The notes under the pieces were generated by a model. It worked only from the letters and a program-made list of their open reading frames with translations. It searched no databases and was not told where the DNA came from. From Lysinibacillus fusiformis (GTDB lineage: Bacteria > Bacillota > Bacilli > Bacillales_A > Planococcaceae): a stretch of 64,000 nucleotides of DNA. Below are positions 32,333 to 39,739 of the stretch, piece by piece. How positions within the stretch are numbered: position 1 is the stretch's first letter; each line of letters begins with the position of its first letter. The DNA lies in the NCBI GenBank assembly GCA_030027265.1, contig JASENG010000008.1, forward strand, positions 1-64,000, given 5' to 3'. The position numbers and the translations under genes were made by a program.

Positions 32333-32710
32333 AAAAGTGCATCATGAAGCAGATGAAGCACTTTAGGCAAGTGATCATCCTCTGAAAAGTGCATCATAAA
32401 GCGAATGAAGCACTTTAGGCAAGTGATCATCCTCAGAAAATTGCATCATTAAGCAGATGAAGCACTTTAGGTAGGTGATCTTCAACAGAAAAGTGCATCA
32501 TGAAGCAGATGAAGTACTTTAGGTAGGTGATCTTCAACAGAAAAGTGCATCATGAAGCAGATGAAGCACCTTAGGCAGGTGGTTTTCCTCAGAAAAGTGC
32601 ATCATGAAGCGAATGAAGCACTTTAGGCAAGTGATCATCCTCAGAAAAGTGCATCATAAAGCGAATGAAGCACTTTAGGCAGGTGGTTTTCTTCAGAAAA
32701 GTGCATCATG
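32333..32710. repeat. 52-bp tandem palindromic array, AAGTGCATCAT type
   Basis: Seven complete 52-bp units start at 32333, 32385, 32437, 32489, 32541, 32593 and 32645, with a partial unit at 32697. A partial copy also precedes them from about 32302. Each holds an imperfect 31-bp palindrome, AAAGTGC and TCAT pairing with ATGA and GCACTTT around a GAAGCAG or AAAGCGA loop, then a 20-21 bp linker. Linkers fall into three variants (AAGTGATCATCC, AGGTGATCTTCAAC, AGGTGGTTTTC). Both palindrome and linker repeat, so it is a minisatellite-like array, not CRISPR. Confidence 0.92.
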
Positions 32711-32736
32711 GACTATAATTATAGTACGTTAGATAC

Positions 32737-32804
32737 TTTTTGCACCTATCGCAGGCTCTGGTGCAGAAAATGAATCCAACTCAATTAACTTGAGTTTCAT
32801 TTAA
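32737..32804 (+). repeat. Double-hairpin element, copy A
   Basis: TTTTTGCACCTATCGCAGGC, then CTGGTGCAGAAAATGAA, then AACTCAA-ttaac-TTGAGTT. It aligns along its length with copy B at 32854-32931. Hairpin 1 is TGCACC/GGTGCA with an alternative inner pairing at GCAGGC. Hairpin 2 is AACTCAA/TTGAGTT with an outer AAATGAA/TTTCATT pairing. Confidence 0.7.
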
Positions 32805-32853
32805 GATGCTTCTAATTATATTTTTTAATAAAAATATCCATTACCATTAATAG

Positions 32854-32931
32854 TTTTTTTGCGCCTGTCGCAGGCTTTCGGCGCAGAAAATAAAGTCAAC
32901 TCAACTTACTGTTGAGTTGACTTTATTTTTG
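32854..32931 (+). repeat. Double-hairpin element, copy B
   Basis: Second copy of the element: TGCGCC (32860-32865) pairs with GGCGCA, and GCCTG-tcg-CAGGC inside it is mutually exclusive with that stem. The second hairpin is the 19-bp perfect stem listed as a terminator. Between copies A and B, base changes keep pairing: CACC/GGTG in A is CGCC/GGCG in B. It ends about 30 bp before rlmCD. Confidence 0.75.
32887..32930 (+). terminator. Strong terminator-type hairpin upstream of rlmCD
   Basis: AAAATAAAGTCAACTCAAC (32887-32905) pairs perfectly with GTTGAGTTGACTTTATTTT (32911-32929), 19 bp, loop TTACT, ending in T-run. The flanking A and T runs suit both directions. A -10-like TACAAT follows at 32933-32938, so rlmCD is probably transcribed from just beyond this hairpin; the -35 would lie within its 3' arm. 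Confidence 0.8.
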
Positions 32932-32964
32932 CTACAATAGAGTAACTGAAATGGAGGACGGAAG

Positions 32965-34326
32965 ATGGTAGCACCAGTAAAAAAGAATGATCGCAGAACA
33001 GTTTATATAGAAGATTTGACGCATGATGGAAATGGCGTGGCGAAGGTAGATGGATATCCTTTATTTATCCAGGGAGCGCTGCCTGAAGAAACGGTTGAAG
33101 TGCATGTATTAAAAACATTAAAGAACTACGGGTTTGCAAAAATCGTAGATATTATAAAAGAATCGCCGGACCGAGTGAAAGCGCCTTGCATTTATTTCGG
33201 AAAATGTGGTGGATGCCAGGTTCAGCATTTGTCATATGAAGGACAGCTGAAATGGAAAGAAAACATGGTTCGCAACGTGATGAAGCGTATTGGGAAAATC
33301 GATGCACCAGTACTGCCTGTGAAAGGGATGCAAGATCCTTGGAATTACCGAAACAAGTCTCAAATTCCATTTTCCATGACGGAAACAGGTCCAATTGCAG
33401 GATTTTATAAATCAAAATCACACGAAATCGTGGATATGGAACGTTGTTTAATTCAGGTAAGTGAAGCTGATGGCATGATGGCGACATTGAAAAAAGAGCT
33501 GATGGAAATTGGAGTGCAGCCTTATAACGAAGCTTCTCATCAGGGGATGCTGCGCCATGTCGTAGTTCGTAAAGGGCGGTCAACGGGGGAAGTGATGGTT
33601 GTACTTGTCACAAATAAACACAAGTTCCCACAAAAAGAACAAACCATTGCGTTAGTTCAAAAGCTTATACCTAATGTGACGTCGATTGTACAAAATATTA
33701 ACATCGAAAAAACGAATGTGATTCTTGGAAATGAAACGGTTACCCTTTGGGGGAAAGATTTCATCGAGGATACAATCGGTGGTGTACGATTTGAAATTTC
33801 AGCCCGCTCATTCTATCAAGTGAATCCGGTTCAAACGGAAGTTTTGTACAAACAAGCGCTGGATTACGCACAGCTTACAGGCAATGAACGAGTAATTGAT
33901 GCTTACTGTGGTATTGGAACGATTTCATTATTCTTGGCCCAAAAAGCAAAATCCGTGATGGGTGTAGAAATTGTCGAGCAGGCGATAGAAGATGCAAAAC
34001 GCAATTCGGAAATCAATGGCATCACGAATACGTACTTCGAAGCGGGCCCGGCTGAAGAGGTTATCCCACGCTGGTACGCAGATGGCAAAGAGGCAGATGT
34101 ATTGGTCGTTGATCCTCCACGCAAAGGCTGCGACGAAGCATTATTAACAACAATTATCGAACAAAAACCAAAACGTGTTGTATACGTTTCTTGTAACCCA
34201 GCGACACTCGCTCGTGACTTACGCATCCTGGAAGATGGCGGCTACAAAACAATGGAAATCCAGCCAGTGGACATGTTCCCGCAAACTACTCATTGTGAAG
34301 CGGTTGCTTGGTTGGAGTTAGCATAG
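32965..34326 (+). CDS. rlmCD: 23S rRNA (uracil-C5) methyltransferase RlmCD
   Basis: A 453-residue TrmA/RlmD-family enzyme, orthologous in position to B. subtilis YefA (RlmCD), which makes m5U at 23S positions 747 and 1939. An N-terminal TRAM domain (about 8-65) precedes the Fe-S cysteines Cys75, Cys81, Cys84 (CIYFGKCGGCQ) and MERCL (about 163). The SAM domain shows VIDAYCGIGTISLFLA and VDPPRKGCDEAL; the nucleophile is in YVSCNPATLARDL. The ATG has GGAGGACGG upstream. It ends at a bidirectional terminator shared with ohrR. A short relic of a related gene lies at 36677. Confidence 0.93.
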   Translation: MVAPVKKNDRRTVYIEDLTHDGNGVAKVDGYPLFIQGALPEETVEVHVLKTLKNYGFAKIVDIIKESPDRVKAPCIYFGKCGGCQVQHLSYEGQLKWKENMVRNVMKRIGKIDAPVLPVKGMQDPWNYRNKSQIPFSMTETGPIAGFYKSKSHEIVDMERCLIQVSEADGMMATLKKELMEIGVQPYNEASHQGMLRHVVVRKGRSTGEVMVVLVTNKHKFPQKEQTIALVQKLIPNVTSIVQNINIEKTNVILGNETVTLWGKDFIEDTIGGVRFEISARSFYQVNPVQTEVLYKQALDYAQLTGNERVIDAYCGIGTISLFLAQKAKSVMGVEIVEQAIEDAKRNSEINGITNTYFEAGPAEEVIPRWYADGKEADVLVVDPPRKGCDEALLTTIIEQKPKRVVYVSCNPATLARDLRILEDGGYKTMEIQPVDMFPQTTHCEAVAWLELA

Positions 34327-34401
34327 TTAAAGAAGAACGAAGATCAAAGGTGGAATTCGTTCTCTACATTTATTAGATTAGTTAAAGAGAAAAAGTTCAA
34401 T

Positions 34402-34445
34402 AAAAAAGGGACCATCTTAAAATACATTTTGAGATGGTCTTTTTT
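34402..34445. terminator. Bidirectional terminator, rlmCD / ohrR
   Basis: GACCATCTTAAAA (34410-34422) pairs with TTTTGAGATGGTC (34427-34439), loop TACA, with an A-run on the left and T-run on the right. It serves both converging genes. Confidence 0.9.
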
Positions 34446-34454
34446 CGAATGCAC

Positions 34455-34904
34455 TTATTTCGTTCCTTTTTCATTGAGCTGATGTAAAAGCCGCGTTACT
34501 GTCTGGTTTATCTCACTGATTTCATTTTCACTCATACCAGAAGCTTCAAATAAAGACTGAGGAACACAGGATGCTTTTTCCTGTAATTCTTTGCCTGCTT
34601 GAGTAATGTGGATATTCACTACACGTTCGTCCACTGTGTCGCGACGTCGTTCGATAAGCCCAGCAACTTCCATACGTTTAAGTAGTGGTGTAAGTGTGCC
34701 TGTATCGAGATTAAGCACTTCGCCCAGTTCTTTAATTGTTCTTTGTGGTTTCTCCCACAACGTAACTAAGACTAGATACTGAGGGTAAGTGAGTTGAAGT
34801 TCATCTAGATAAGGGCGATAAAGGCGCAGTATAGCCCTCGAGCAAGCGTACAATGAGAAGCATAAATGTTCCTCTAAGTTAAGATTTTCTGAATTATTTC
34901 CCAT
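34455..34904 (-). CDS. ohrR: OhrR-type peroxide-sensing MarR repressor
   Basis: A 149-residue winged-helix repressor of the OhrR subgroup, which senses organic hydroperoxides by oxidation of an N-terminal Cys. Here Cys15 (HLCFSLYA) and the partner tyrosines Tyr29 and Tyr40 (LTYPQYLVL) fall at the same numbers as in B. subtilis OhrR. The wing region reads LLKRMEVAGLIERRRD. Two more Cys, Cys21 and Cys113, are present; Cys113 could act as a resolving thiol. It diverges from an alpha/beta hydrolase instead of an ohr peroxidase gene. A MarR regulator of another ligand is less likely given the exact residue match. Confidence 0.85.
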   Translation of the reverse strand: MGNNSENLNLEEHLCFSLYACSRAILRLYRPYLDELQLTYPQYLVLVTLWEKPQRTIKELGEVLNLDTGTLTPLLKRMEVAGLIERRRDTVDERVVNIHITQAGKELQEKASCVPQSLFEASGMSENEISEINQTVTRLLHQLNEKGTK

Positions 34905-34991
34905 AATTGCACCTCAGGTATTAAGTATTCTTTTCATAATTATTTTAACACACCACAATTTTAAAAATAAATATTTTGCGAAATTTAATTG

Positions 34992-35020
34992 TTGACAATA
35001 TTTTCTTCGGAGGTTAATAT
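34992..35020 (+). promoter_or_regulatory. SigA promoter of the alpha/beta hydrolase
   Basis: TTGACA (34992-34997) and TAATAT (35015-35020), spacer 17 bp. A near-consensus promoter upstream of the hydrolase. Confidence 0.8.
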
Positions 35021-35025
35021 GAATT

Positions 35026-35066
35026 TACAAAATATATTTTGCACAATACAATTTCGCACAATGTAT
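35026..35066 (+). promoter_or_regulatory. Candidate OhrR operator
   Basis: CAAAATATATTTTG (35028-35041) is a perfect 14-bp palindrome at the predicted start point, within TACAAAATATATTTTGCA, similar in layout to the known TACAATT-AATTGTA OhrR sites. A second related half, CAATACAATTTCGCACAATG, follows. Position just after the -10 suits repression. Confidence 0.6.
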
Positions 35067-35098
35067 TTTAGGGAAATTAAAATTTGGAGGGATTTATA

Positions 35099-35953
35099 AT
35101 GAGTAAAGTAACAGTTGGAATTGAAAATGGTGCACCTATTGAGCTTCACTACGAGGATGTTGGAACTGGAAAACCAATCGTATTAATTCATGGTTGGCCA
35201 CTTAGCGGGAGATCATGGGAAAAACAAGTTCCATCATTAATTGAAGCTGGTTATCGAGTTATTACATATGATCGTCGTGGATTCGGGCAATCATCACAGC
35301 CATGGAATGGATATGAGTATGATACGTTTACGGCGGATCTCCATAAACTAATTACTCATTTGAATCTTGAAGAAATAACGTTGGTAGGATTTTCAATGGG
35401 TGGTGGTGAGGTTTCTCGTTATATCGGTACTTATGGAACGAATCGAGTATCAAGAGCTGTATTAGCAGGAGCAGTGCCACCATACCTTTACAACACTGTT
35501 GATAATCCAGATGGCGGATTTGATGATGCTACAATTAAAGGTTTGCAAGATGGCGTAAAGGCGGATCGAATTGCATTCCTTGATAACTTTACGACTAACT
35601 TTTTTGCCTCTGGAGATAGAACAAATTTAGTGAGTGAAGAATTTCGCTTATATAACCGTGATATTGCAGCGTTCGCTTCACCAAAGGGTACACTTGACTG
35701 TATCGAGGCTTTTAGTAAAACAGACTTCCGTGGTGATTTAGATAAGTTTAATATACCAACACTAGTTATACATGGGGATTTAGATGCAATCGTTCCTGTT
35801 GAATTCAGTGGACACTTGGCACATGAGCGTATTCCTAACAGTCAGCTTGTGATAATAAAAGGTGGTCCTCATGGGTTTAATGTTACACATGCTGAGGAGT
35901 TCAATGCTGAGTTAATTCAGTTCTTAAAAAATGCCGAATCAATTTCAAAATAA
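35099..35953 (+). CDS. Alpha/beta hydrolase, chloroperoxidase/arylesterase type
   Basis: A 284-residue cytosolic alpha/beta hydrolase of the cofactor-free haloperoxidase/arylesterase group. The nucleophile Ser99 is in VGFSMGGGEV, the oxyanion segment is LIHGWPLSGRSW (about 29-40), the acid is in HGDLDAIVP (about 228) and the His is in KGGPHGFNVTH (about 258). Start 35099 is preceded by TTGGAGGGA (35085-35092). The promoter and operator arrangement suggests control by the divergent OhrR, so a role in organic peroxide or peracid response is inferred; the natural substrate is unknown. A terminator follows. Confidence 0.82.
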   Translation: MSKVTVGIENGAPIELHYEDVGTGKPIVLIHGWPLSGRSWEKQVPSLIEAGYRVITYDRRGFGQSSQPWNGYEYDTFTADLHKLITHLNLEEITLVGFSMGGGEVSRYIGTYGTNRVSRAVLAGAVPPYLYNTVDNPDGGFDDATIKGLQDGVKADRIAFLDNFTTNFFASGDRTNLVSEEFRLYNRDIAAFASPKGTLDCIEAFSKTDFRGDLDKFNIPTLVIHGDLDAIVPVEFSGHLAHERIPNSQLVIIKGGPHGFNVTHAEEFNAELIQFLKNAESISK

Positions 35954-35970
35954 CCAAATTTACTATAAAT

Positions 35971-36006
35971 AATGAAGGCACTAAATTACGTGCCTTCATT
36001 TATATA
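35971..36006 (+). terminator. Terminator after hydrolase
   Basis: ATGAAGGCAC (35972-35981) pairs perfectly with GTGCCTTCAT (35990-35999), followed by TTATATAT, a modest U-tract. Confidence 0.75.
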
Positions 36007-36073
36007 TGTAGTTTAATCTTGGTAAAAATTTTAATTAATTTAAGTTTGAAAAGTAAAAAAATGGAGATAGAAG

Positions 36074-36637
36074 ATGGGAAATTATAACTTATTAATAGTT
36101 AAGCATAACCAGTTAGAAAGTGAACGTATCCTATTACGTCCAATTTCAATTGATGATGCTGATGATATGTATGAATATACATCTGATGAAGAAACTACAC
36201 GTTTTATTTATGAGCCACATACTGATTTAGAACAAACAAAAAGTTTCATTGCGAATTATTTTGTAAAAGAGCCTATCGGTAAATATGCAATTGTGTTGAA
36301 AGAAAGTAATAAAATGATTGGTGCAATTGAGTTTAGAATACATGAATGGAATAAAAGTGGAGAACTAGGTTTTACATTAAATAGACGGTATTGGGGTAAG
36401 GGCTACATGACAGAAACCGGAAAATTAATACTTAAATTAGCCTTTGATGATCTTGGGTTAGAGCGAGTATATGCAGCCCACGAGGTGAAAAATAGTGCTT
36501 CTGGAAAAGTATTGAGTCGCTTAGGAATGGAATTTGAAGGAATTCTTCGTAAAAGCGAAATGATAAAAGGTGCACTAGTAGATAGTGCATATTATTCGAT
36601 ATTAAAAAATGAGTATTTTACCGTAAAGAGGTATTAA
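36074..36637 (+). CDS. GNAT N-acetyltransferase, RimJ/RimL type
   Basis: A 187-residue GCN5-related N-acetyltransferase. The N-terminal SERILLRPISIDDADDMYEY (about 15-34) is typical of the RimJ/RimL branch. The acetyl-CoA loop is in NRRYWGKGYMTE (about 108-119), and LERVYAAHEVKNSASGKVL plus the GFxxEG-like GMEFEGILR are conserved in this branch. Members acetylate ribosomal protein N-termini or small amines; the substrate here cannot be told. ATGGAGATAG precedes the ATG. It has no gene-rich partner and is followed by a gene relic. Confidence 0.82.
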   Translation: MGNYNLLIVKHNQLESERILLRPISIDDADDMYEYTSDEETTRFIYEPHTDLEQTKSFIANYFVKEPIGKYAIVLKESNKMIGAIEFRIHEWNKSGELGFTLNRRYWGKGYMTETGKLILKLAFDDLGLERVYAAHEVKNSASGKVLSRLGMEFEGILRKSEMIKGALVDSAYYSILKNEYFTVKRY

Positions 36638-36676
36638 CTCCACTAAAATAAAAAACTAGCTAAAATCATTAAACCC

Positions 36677-36746
36677 ACCAGCATCAATGTGTTGCCACAT
36701 ACAGTCTACAAACTGTGAAGCGGTCGCATGGTTGGAGTTAAAATAA
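36677..36746 (+). pseudogene. 3' relic of an RlmCD-type RNA methyltransferase gene
   Basis: The frame 36687-36746 ends NCEAVAWLELK, against HCEAVAWLELA at the RlmCD C-terminus; 25 of 27 bases from TGTGAAGCGG to GGAGTTA agree with the rlmCD 3' end. Just upstream a different frame reads LPHT, matching the family's FPHT block, so the relic is frameshifted. Nothing upstream of about 36670 resembles the gene body. An intrinsic terminator follows it. Confidence 0.75.
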
Positions 36747-36753
36747 GCATTTT

Positions 36754-36786
36754 CTCGAGAATCTTTAATGGTTCTCGTTTTTTTTA
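36754..36786 (+). terminator. Terminator behind the methyltransferase relic
   Basis: CGAGAA (36756-36761) and TTCTCG (36772-36777) enclose TCTTTAATGG and are followed by eight T. It would now also end any read-through from the GNAT gene. Confidence 0.8.
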
Positions 36787-37041
36787 TTTTTTGAGATGAA
36801 AGAGGCACTATAAAAAGTGATATAGAATTGTTAGCATCAAGGAAGGTATAGGAATAGTTATAATTTCGCAAGTATATATCAATACTGTTTCAGGTAAGAT
36901 AATACCTCTAAAAGGATTATGTACATCTTTTACCGTGTGCAAACAAAGTTGAAATATGATCCTTAAAACGAACCCCGTTCTAAAGAAGAGATATTGTTGA
37001 AAATTATAACACCATCTCTTGATGGTAAATTGATTTAACTT

Positions 37042-37080
37042 AAAAAGGGCAACTAATCCTATTGGACCGTTGCCTTTTAC
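37042..37080 (+). terminator. Terminator-like hairpin in gene-free stretch
   Basis: AAAAAGGGCAAC pairs with GTTGCCTTTT (37069-37078) with one bulged base, followed by ACT. No gene is visible directly upstream; 36790-37220 otherwise shows nothing recognisable. Confidence 0.5.
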
Positions 37081-37237
37081 TATTCAATATCTCAAACTTG
37101 CCAACCCCTTCCGCTATGAGTCATTTCCTTTATTTTAAAAAACCCCTTGTTTTAACCCATTTTTATGATATTATTATTAAATTCTGATATTTCAATATAT
37201 TATGCTGTTATAAGGATGCTAAAGGGGGAAATATATA

Positions 37238-37438
37238 TTGAAAAAATTAATAATTGCGATTTTAGTAGTTATACCTTTTGTTTTAATGCTTGGCGCTATA
37301 CCTTTTGTTAATCGAATTCATCCTATTATTCTAGGGTTGCCATTTTTCCATTTCTGGCTGTTTTTGGGGATGATTATTGTTCCAATCTGTACATATGTCA
37401 TTTATCGATTGCAAAAGTCGGAAGGGAGTATTGAATGA
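37238..37438 (+). CDS. DUF3311 small membrane protein (YhjC-like)
   Basis: A 66-residue protein with two membrane segments (about 3-24 and 31-57). The core P-F-x-N-R-x-P-I-I-L-G-LPFFHFW arrangement fits DUF3311, short proteins encoded directly upstream of sodium:solute symporters (B. subtilis YhjC-YhjB). The start is TTG at 37238, with AAAGGGGG (37221-37228) 9 nt upstream; there is no in-frame ATG nearby. Its stop overlaps the symporter start by 4 nt, so the proteins are translationally coupled and may form a two-component transporter. Confidence 0.82.
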   Translation: MKKLIIAILVVIPFVLMLGAIPFVNRIHPIILGLPFFHFWLFLGMIIVPICTYVIYRLQKSEGSIE

Positions 37439-38901
37439 TGCAAGGAAATTTAACAGCTTTGTTAGTCACAAGTTTTATCGTACTGACAGTTGTATTAATC
37501 GGATTTATAGCTGGAAGAGATAAATCAAGCAGAAGCTCTGTAGAAGAATGGTCTGTAGGGGGAAGAAAATTCGGACCATTGCTTGTTTGGCTTTTAGTAG
37601 GTGCAGATTTATATACAGCCTATACATTCCTAGGGTTAACGAGTACAGCCTATACAGGAGGAAGCCTTGCATTTTTTGCTATTCCTTATACGATTATTGC
37701 GTTCTTTATTTCTTATTTTTATTTGCCAAAGTTGTGGAAGGTTTCTAAAGAATTTAAATTTACTACTCTAGCGGACTATGCAAAAGGAAGGTTCGATAGT
37801 AAATTTTTATCACTTCTGATAGCCATTGTTGGAGTTTTAATGCTAATACCATATATTGATCTGCAGCTGGCGGGTATTCAAGATACATTGAGAGTAGCTG
37901 GTACAGGCTATATCAATGTACAAGTTGTTGTTATCATATCGTTTTTATTAGTTGCACTGTATACATTCTTTAGTGGAATAAAAGGGCCAACCTATACGGC
38001 TATTATTAAGGATATTTTAATCTGGGTCATTATGCTGTTCCTTGTTGTATCGATTCCAATCATCCATTTTGGCGGTTGGGGATCCATGATTAATAAGCTT
38101 GTGGTGGAATCTCCTGAACTTCTAACAATCCCGACGACTGGACCAAAAGGAATTCCTTGGTTTTTAACGGCTTCATTAGTCTCTGGGTTGGCGTTATTTA
38201 TGTGGGCGCATGGGGCGACTGGCGTATTCACGGCAAAAAGTGCTGATACACTTCGGAAAAATGCCATCTATCTGCCACTCTATAACATTGTATTGATCCT
38301 TGTTGTATTTCTAGGGTTTGCTGCATTTCATGTATTGCCGGAGGGTAGCGATCCTCGATTTGCATTGTTAAATTTAATCCAAGTGTCTTACGGCGGAGTG
38401 ATTCAAGGACTAGCCTATGCTACGATTGCGCTTGCTTCACTTATTCCATGTTCCATCATGGCAATCGGTGCTTCCAATCTATTTGCGAATAATATTTATC
38501 GTGATTTTATTAACCCAAAGGTAGCACCTGCGAAGTTAACGCTAATTACACGTTCAATGGTATTTGTCGTAATCGGATTGGCTTTGGTATTTGGAATGCT
38601 GTTCCCGACAGCCCTTGTATCCCTTCAACTTCTGGGGGTATCGGGAATGGTACAAATTTTCCCAGCCATTGTTTTCAGCTTGTTCTGGAGAAAGCAAACG
38701 AAAGAGGCAACGGTAATCGGATTACTAATTGGATTAATTGTAACCTTTACTGTATCCGGAACTGGAATGACTTTCGGCATCTATGAAGGATTCTGGGGAT
38801 TATTAGCAAATGTGCTGGTTCTCGTTATTCTAAATCCAATTTTCGTTAAGAGAATCAATGGTAAAACTAACCCAATTATGGCCCAATTGTTTACGAAATA
38901 A
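37435..38901 (+). CDS. Sodium:solute symporter family transporter (YhjB-like)
   Basis: A 488-residue secondary transporter of the SSS family, with about 13 membrane segments. Family-type features are the early SVEEWSVGGRKFGPLLVWLLVGADLYTAYTF region (about 36-65; quoted blocks VEEWSVGGRKFG and ADLYTAYTF), GIKGPTYTAIIKD, and ALASLIPCSIMAIGASNLFANN. Substrate cannot be read from sequence. Two adjacent ATGs (37435, 37438) could serve as start; GAAGGGAG lies upstream of both. It overlaps the DUF3311 gene by 4 nt and is followed by two consecutive terminators. Confidence 0.88.
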   Translation: MMQGNLTALLVTSFIVLTVVLIGFIAGRDKSSRSSVEEWSVGGRKFGPLLVWLLVGADLYTAYTFLGLTSTAYTGGSLAFFAIPYTIIAFFISYFYLPKLWKVSKEFKFTTLADYAKGRFDSKFLSLLIAIVGVLMLIPYIDLQLAGIQDTLRVAGTGYINVQVVVIISFLLVALYTFFSGIKGPTYTAIIKDILIWVIMLFLVVSIPIIHFGGWGSMINKLVVESPELLTIPTTGPKGIPWFLTASLVSGLALFMWAHGATGVFTAKSADTLRKNAIYLPLYNIVLILVVFLGFAAFHVLPEGSDPRFALLNLIQVSYGGVIQGLAYATIALASLIPCSIMAIGASNLFANNIYRDFINPKVAPAKLTLITRSMVFVVIGLALVFGMLFPTALVSLQLLGVSGMVQIFPAIVFSLFWRKQTKEATVIGLLIGLIVTFTVSGTGMTFGIYEGFWGLLANVLVLVILNPIFVKRINGKTNPIMAQLFTK

Positions 38902-38914
38902 GCCTAGGTTAAAA

Positions 38915-38955
38915 GAGGGGATGCTTCACTTAGAAAGCATTCCCTCTTCATATTT
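38915..38955 (+). terminator. Terminator after symporter
   Basis: GAGGGGATGCTT (38915-38926) pairs with AAGCATTCCCTC (38935-38946), 12 bp with one wobble, followed by TTCATATTTATT. Confidence 0.8.
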
Positions 38956-38996
38956 ATTAAAGTGTTTGGATTAAAGTGATTAGCGCAAGCATAGTT

Positions 38997-39036
38997 AAAA
39001 GAACGGATTCTCAGGCAGAGGAATTCGTTCTTTTGC
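38997..39036. terminator. Second terminator-type hairpin after symporter
   Basis: AAAAGAACGGATTC pairs with GAATTCGTTCTTTT, 14 bp with one wobble, 10-nt loop. A-run and T-run allow activity in both directions. Confidence 0.75.
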
Positions 39037-39186
39037 TTTATAATGGAAGTTTATTTTGGTTTATTAAGTCCACCGGCATAAAGTAACATAACCATGTATC
39101 TCTTAAAATCTTGTACCAACGGGACAGTATATATATAGAAGGATTAGTAAAGAATTAATTTCAAAAGAGGAGATTATATTTCTGTT

Positions 39187-39648
39187 ATGGCCGGACTTAT
39201 TATTGCGATTATTCTTTTTAACACTGCTGCTTTTCTTACCGTTAAACAGCTCACTAAAAGTCAAATGCTTCATATGTGGGTATTTACAATCGTCTTTCAA
39301 CTACTTGTTGATCTATATCTGGGCCATAAATATCAAGGCTATTGGTATTTTAACTATGGAGTTGAATGGTCAGATTTGCCGGTACTTACTTTATTAGGGC
39401 CACCCACAATACTTCTATTTTTAAATCGATTTCCATTTCATACCTCTTTTTTGAAGCGTTTATCTTATATAATTTTATGGTCTCTATTGCTTGTAATTTA
39501 TGAGGCTATTGCCTTGATTCCAGAACCTTGGGGATATTTTCATTATGGATGGTGGAAGCTGGGATATTCAGCGCTCAGTTACCCAGTTACACTCCTTATT
39601 GTATTGTCTTATTATAAATGGGTATGTCATATGGAGAAAACAGACTAA
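39187..39648 (+). CDS. CBO0543-type multi-pass membrane protein
   Basis: A 153-residue protein with about five membrane segments and a Trp/Tyr-rich middle (KYQGYWYFNYGVEWSDLP, about 49-66; EPWGYFHYGWWKLGYSA, about 117-133). This resembles the uncharacterised CBO0543 family of Bacilli and clostridia. Function unknown. The first ATG (39187) lies 17 nt after the AGAGGAG site, longer than usual; an in-frame ATT at 39178 is better spaced, so the true start is uncertain. Two further membrane-protein genes of unknown role follow on the same strand. Confidence 0.65.
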   Translation: MAGLIIAIILFNTAAFLTVKQLTKSQMLHMWVFTIVFQLLVDLYLGHKYQGYWYFNYGVEWSDLPVLTLLGPPTILLFLNRFPFHTSFLKRLSYIILWSLLLVIYEAIALIPEPWGYFHYGWWKLGYSALSYPVTLLIVLSYYKWVCHMEKTD

Positions 39649-39739
39649 GGCGAGGCGTTTCAATTGGGAATGGAAATGATTTTCCTGCACATAATAAAAA
39701 ATAGTGGCGTAAAATCATTTTATCTAAGGGGTAGCGGTG

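Noticed and set aside
32333-32710. CRISPR array
   Set aside because: Regular palindromic units invite this call, but the linkers repeat as well as the palindromes, linkers are only about 21 bp, and no cas gene is present.
36656-36871. Minus-strand 71-aa protein gene
   Set aside because: It runs antisense across the methyltransferase relic and its terminator; coincidental frame.
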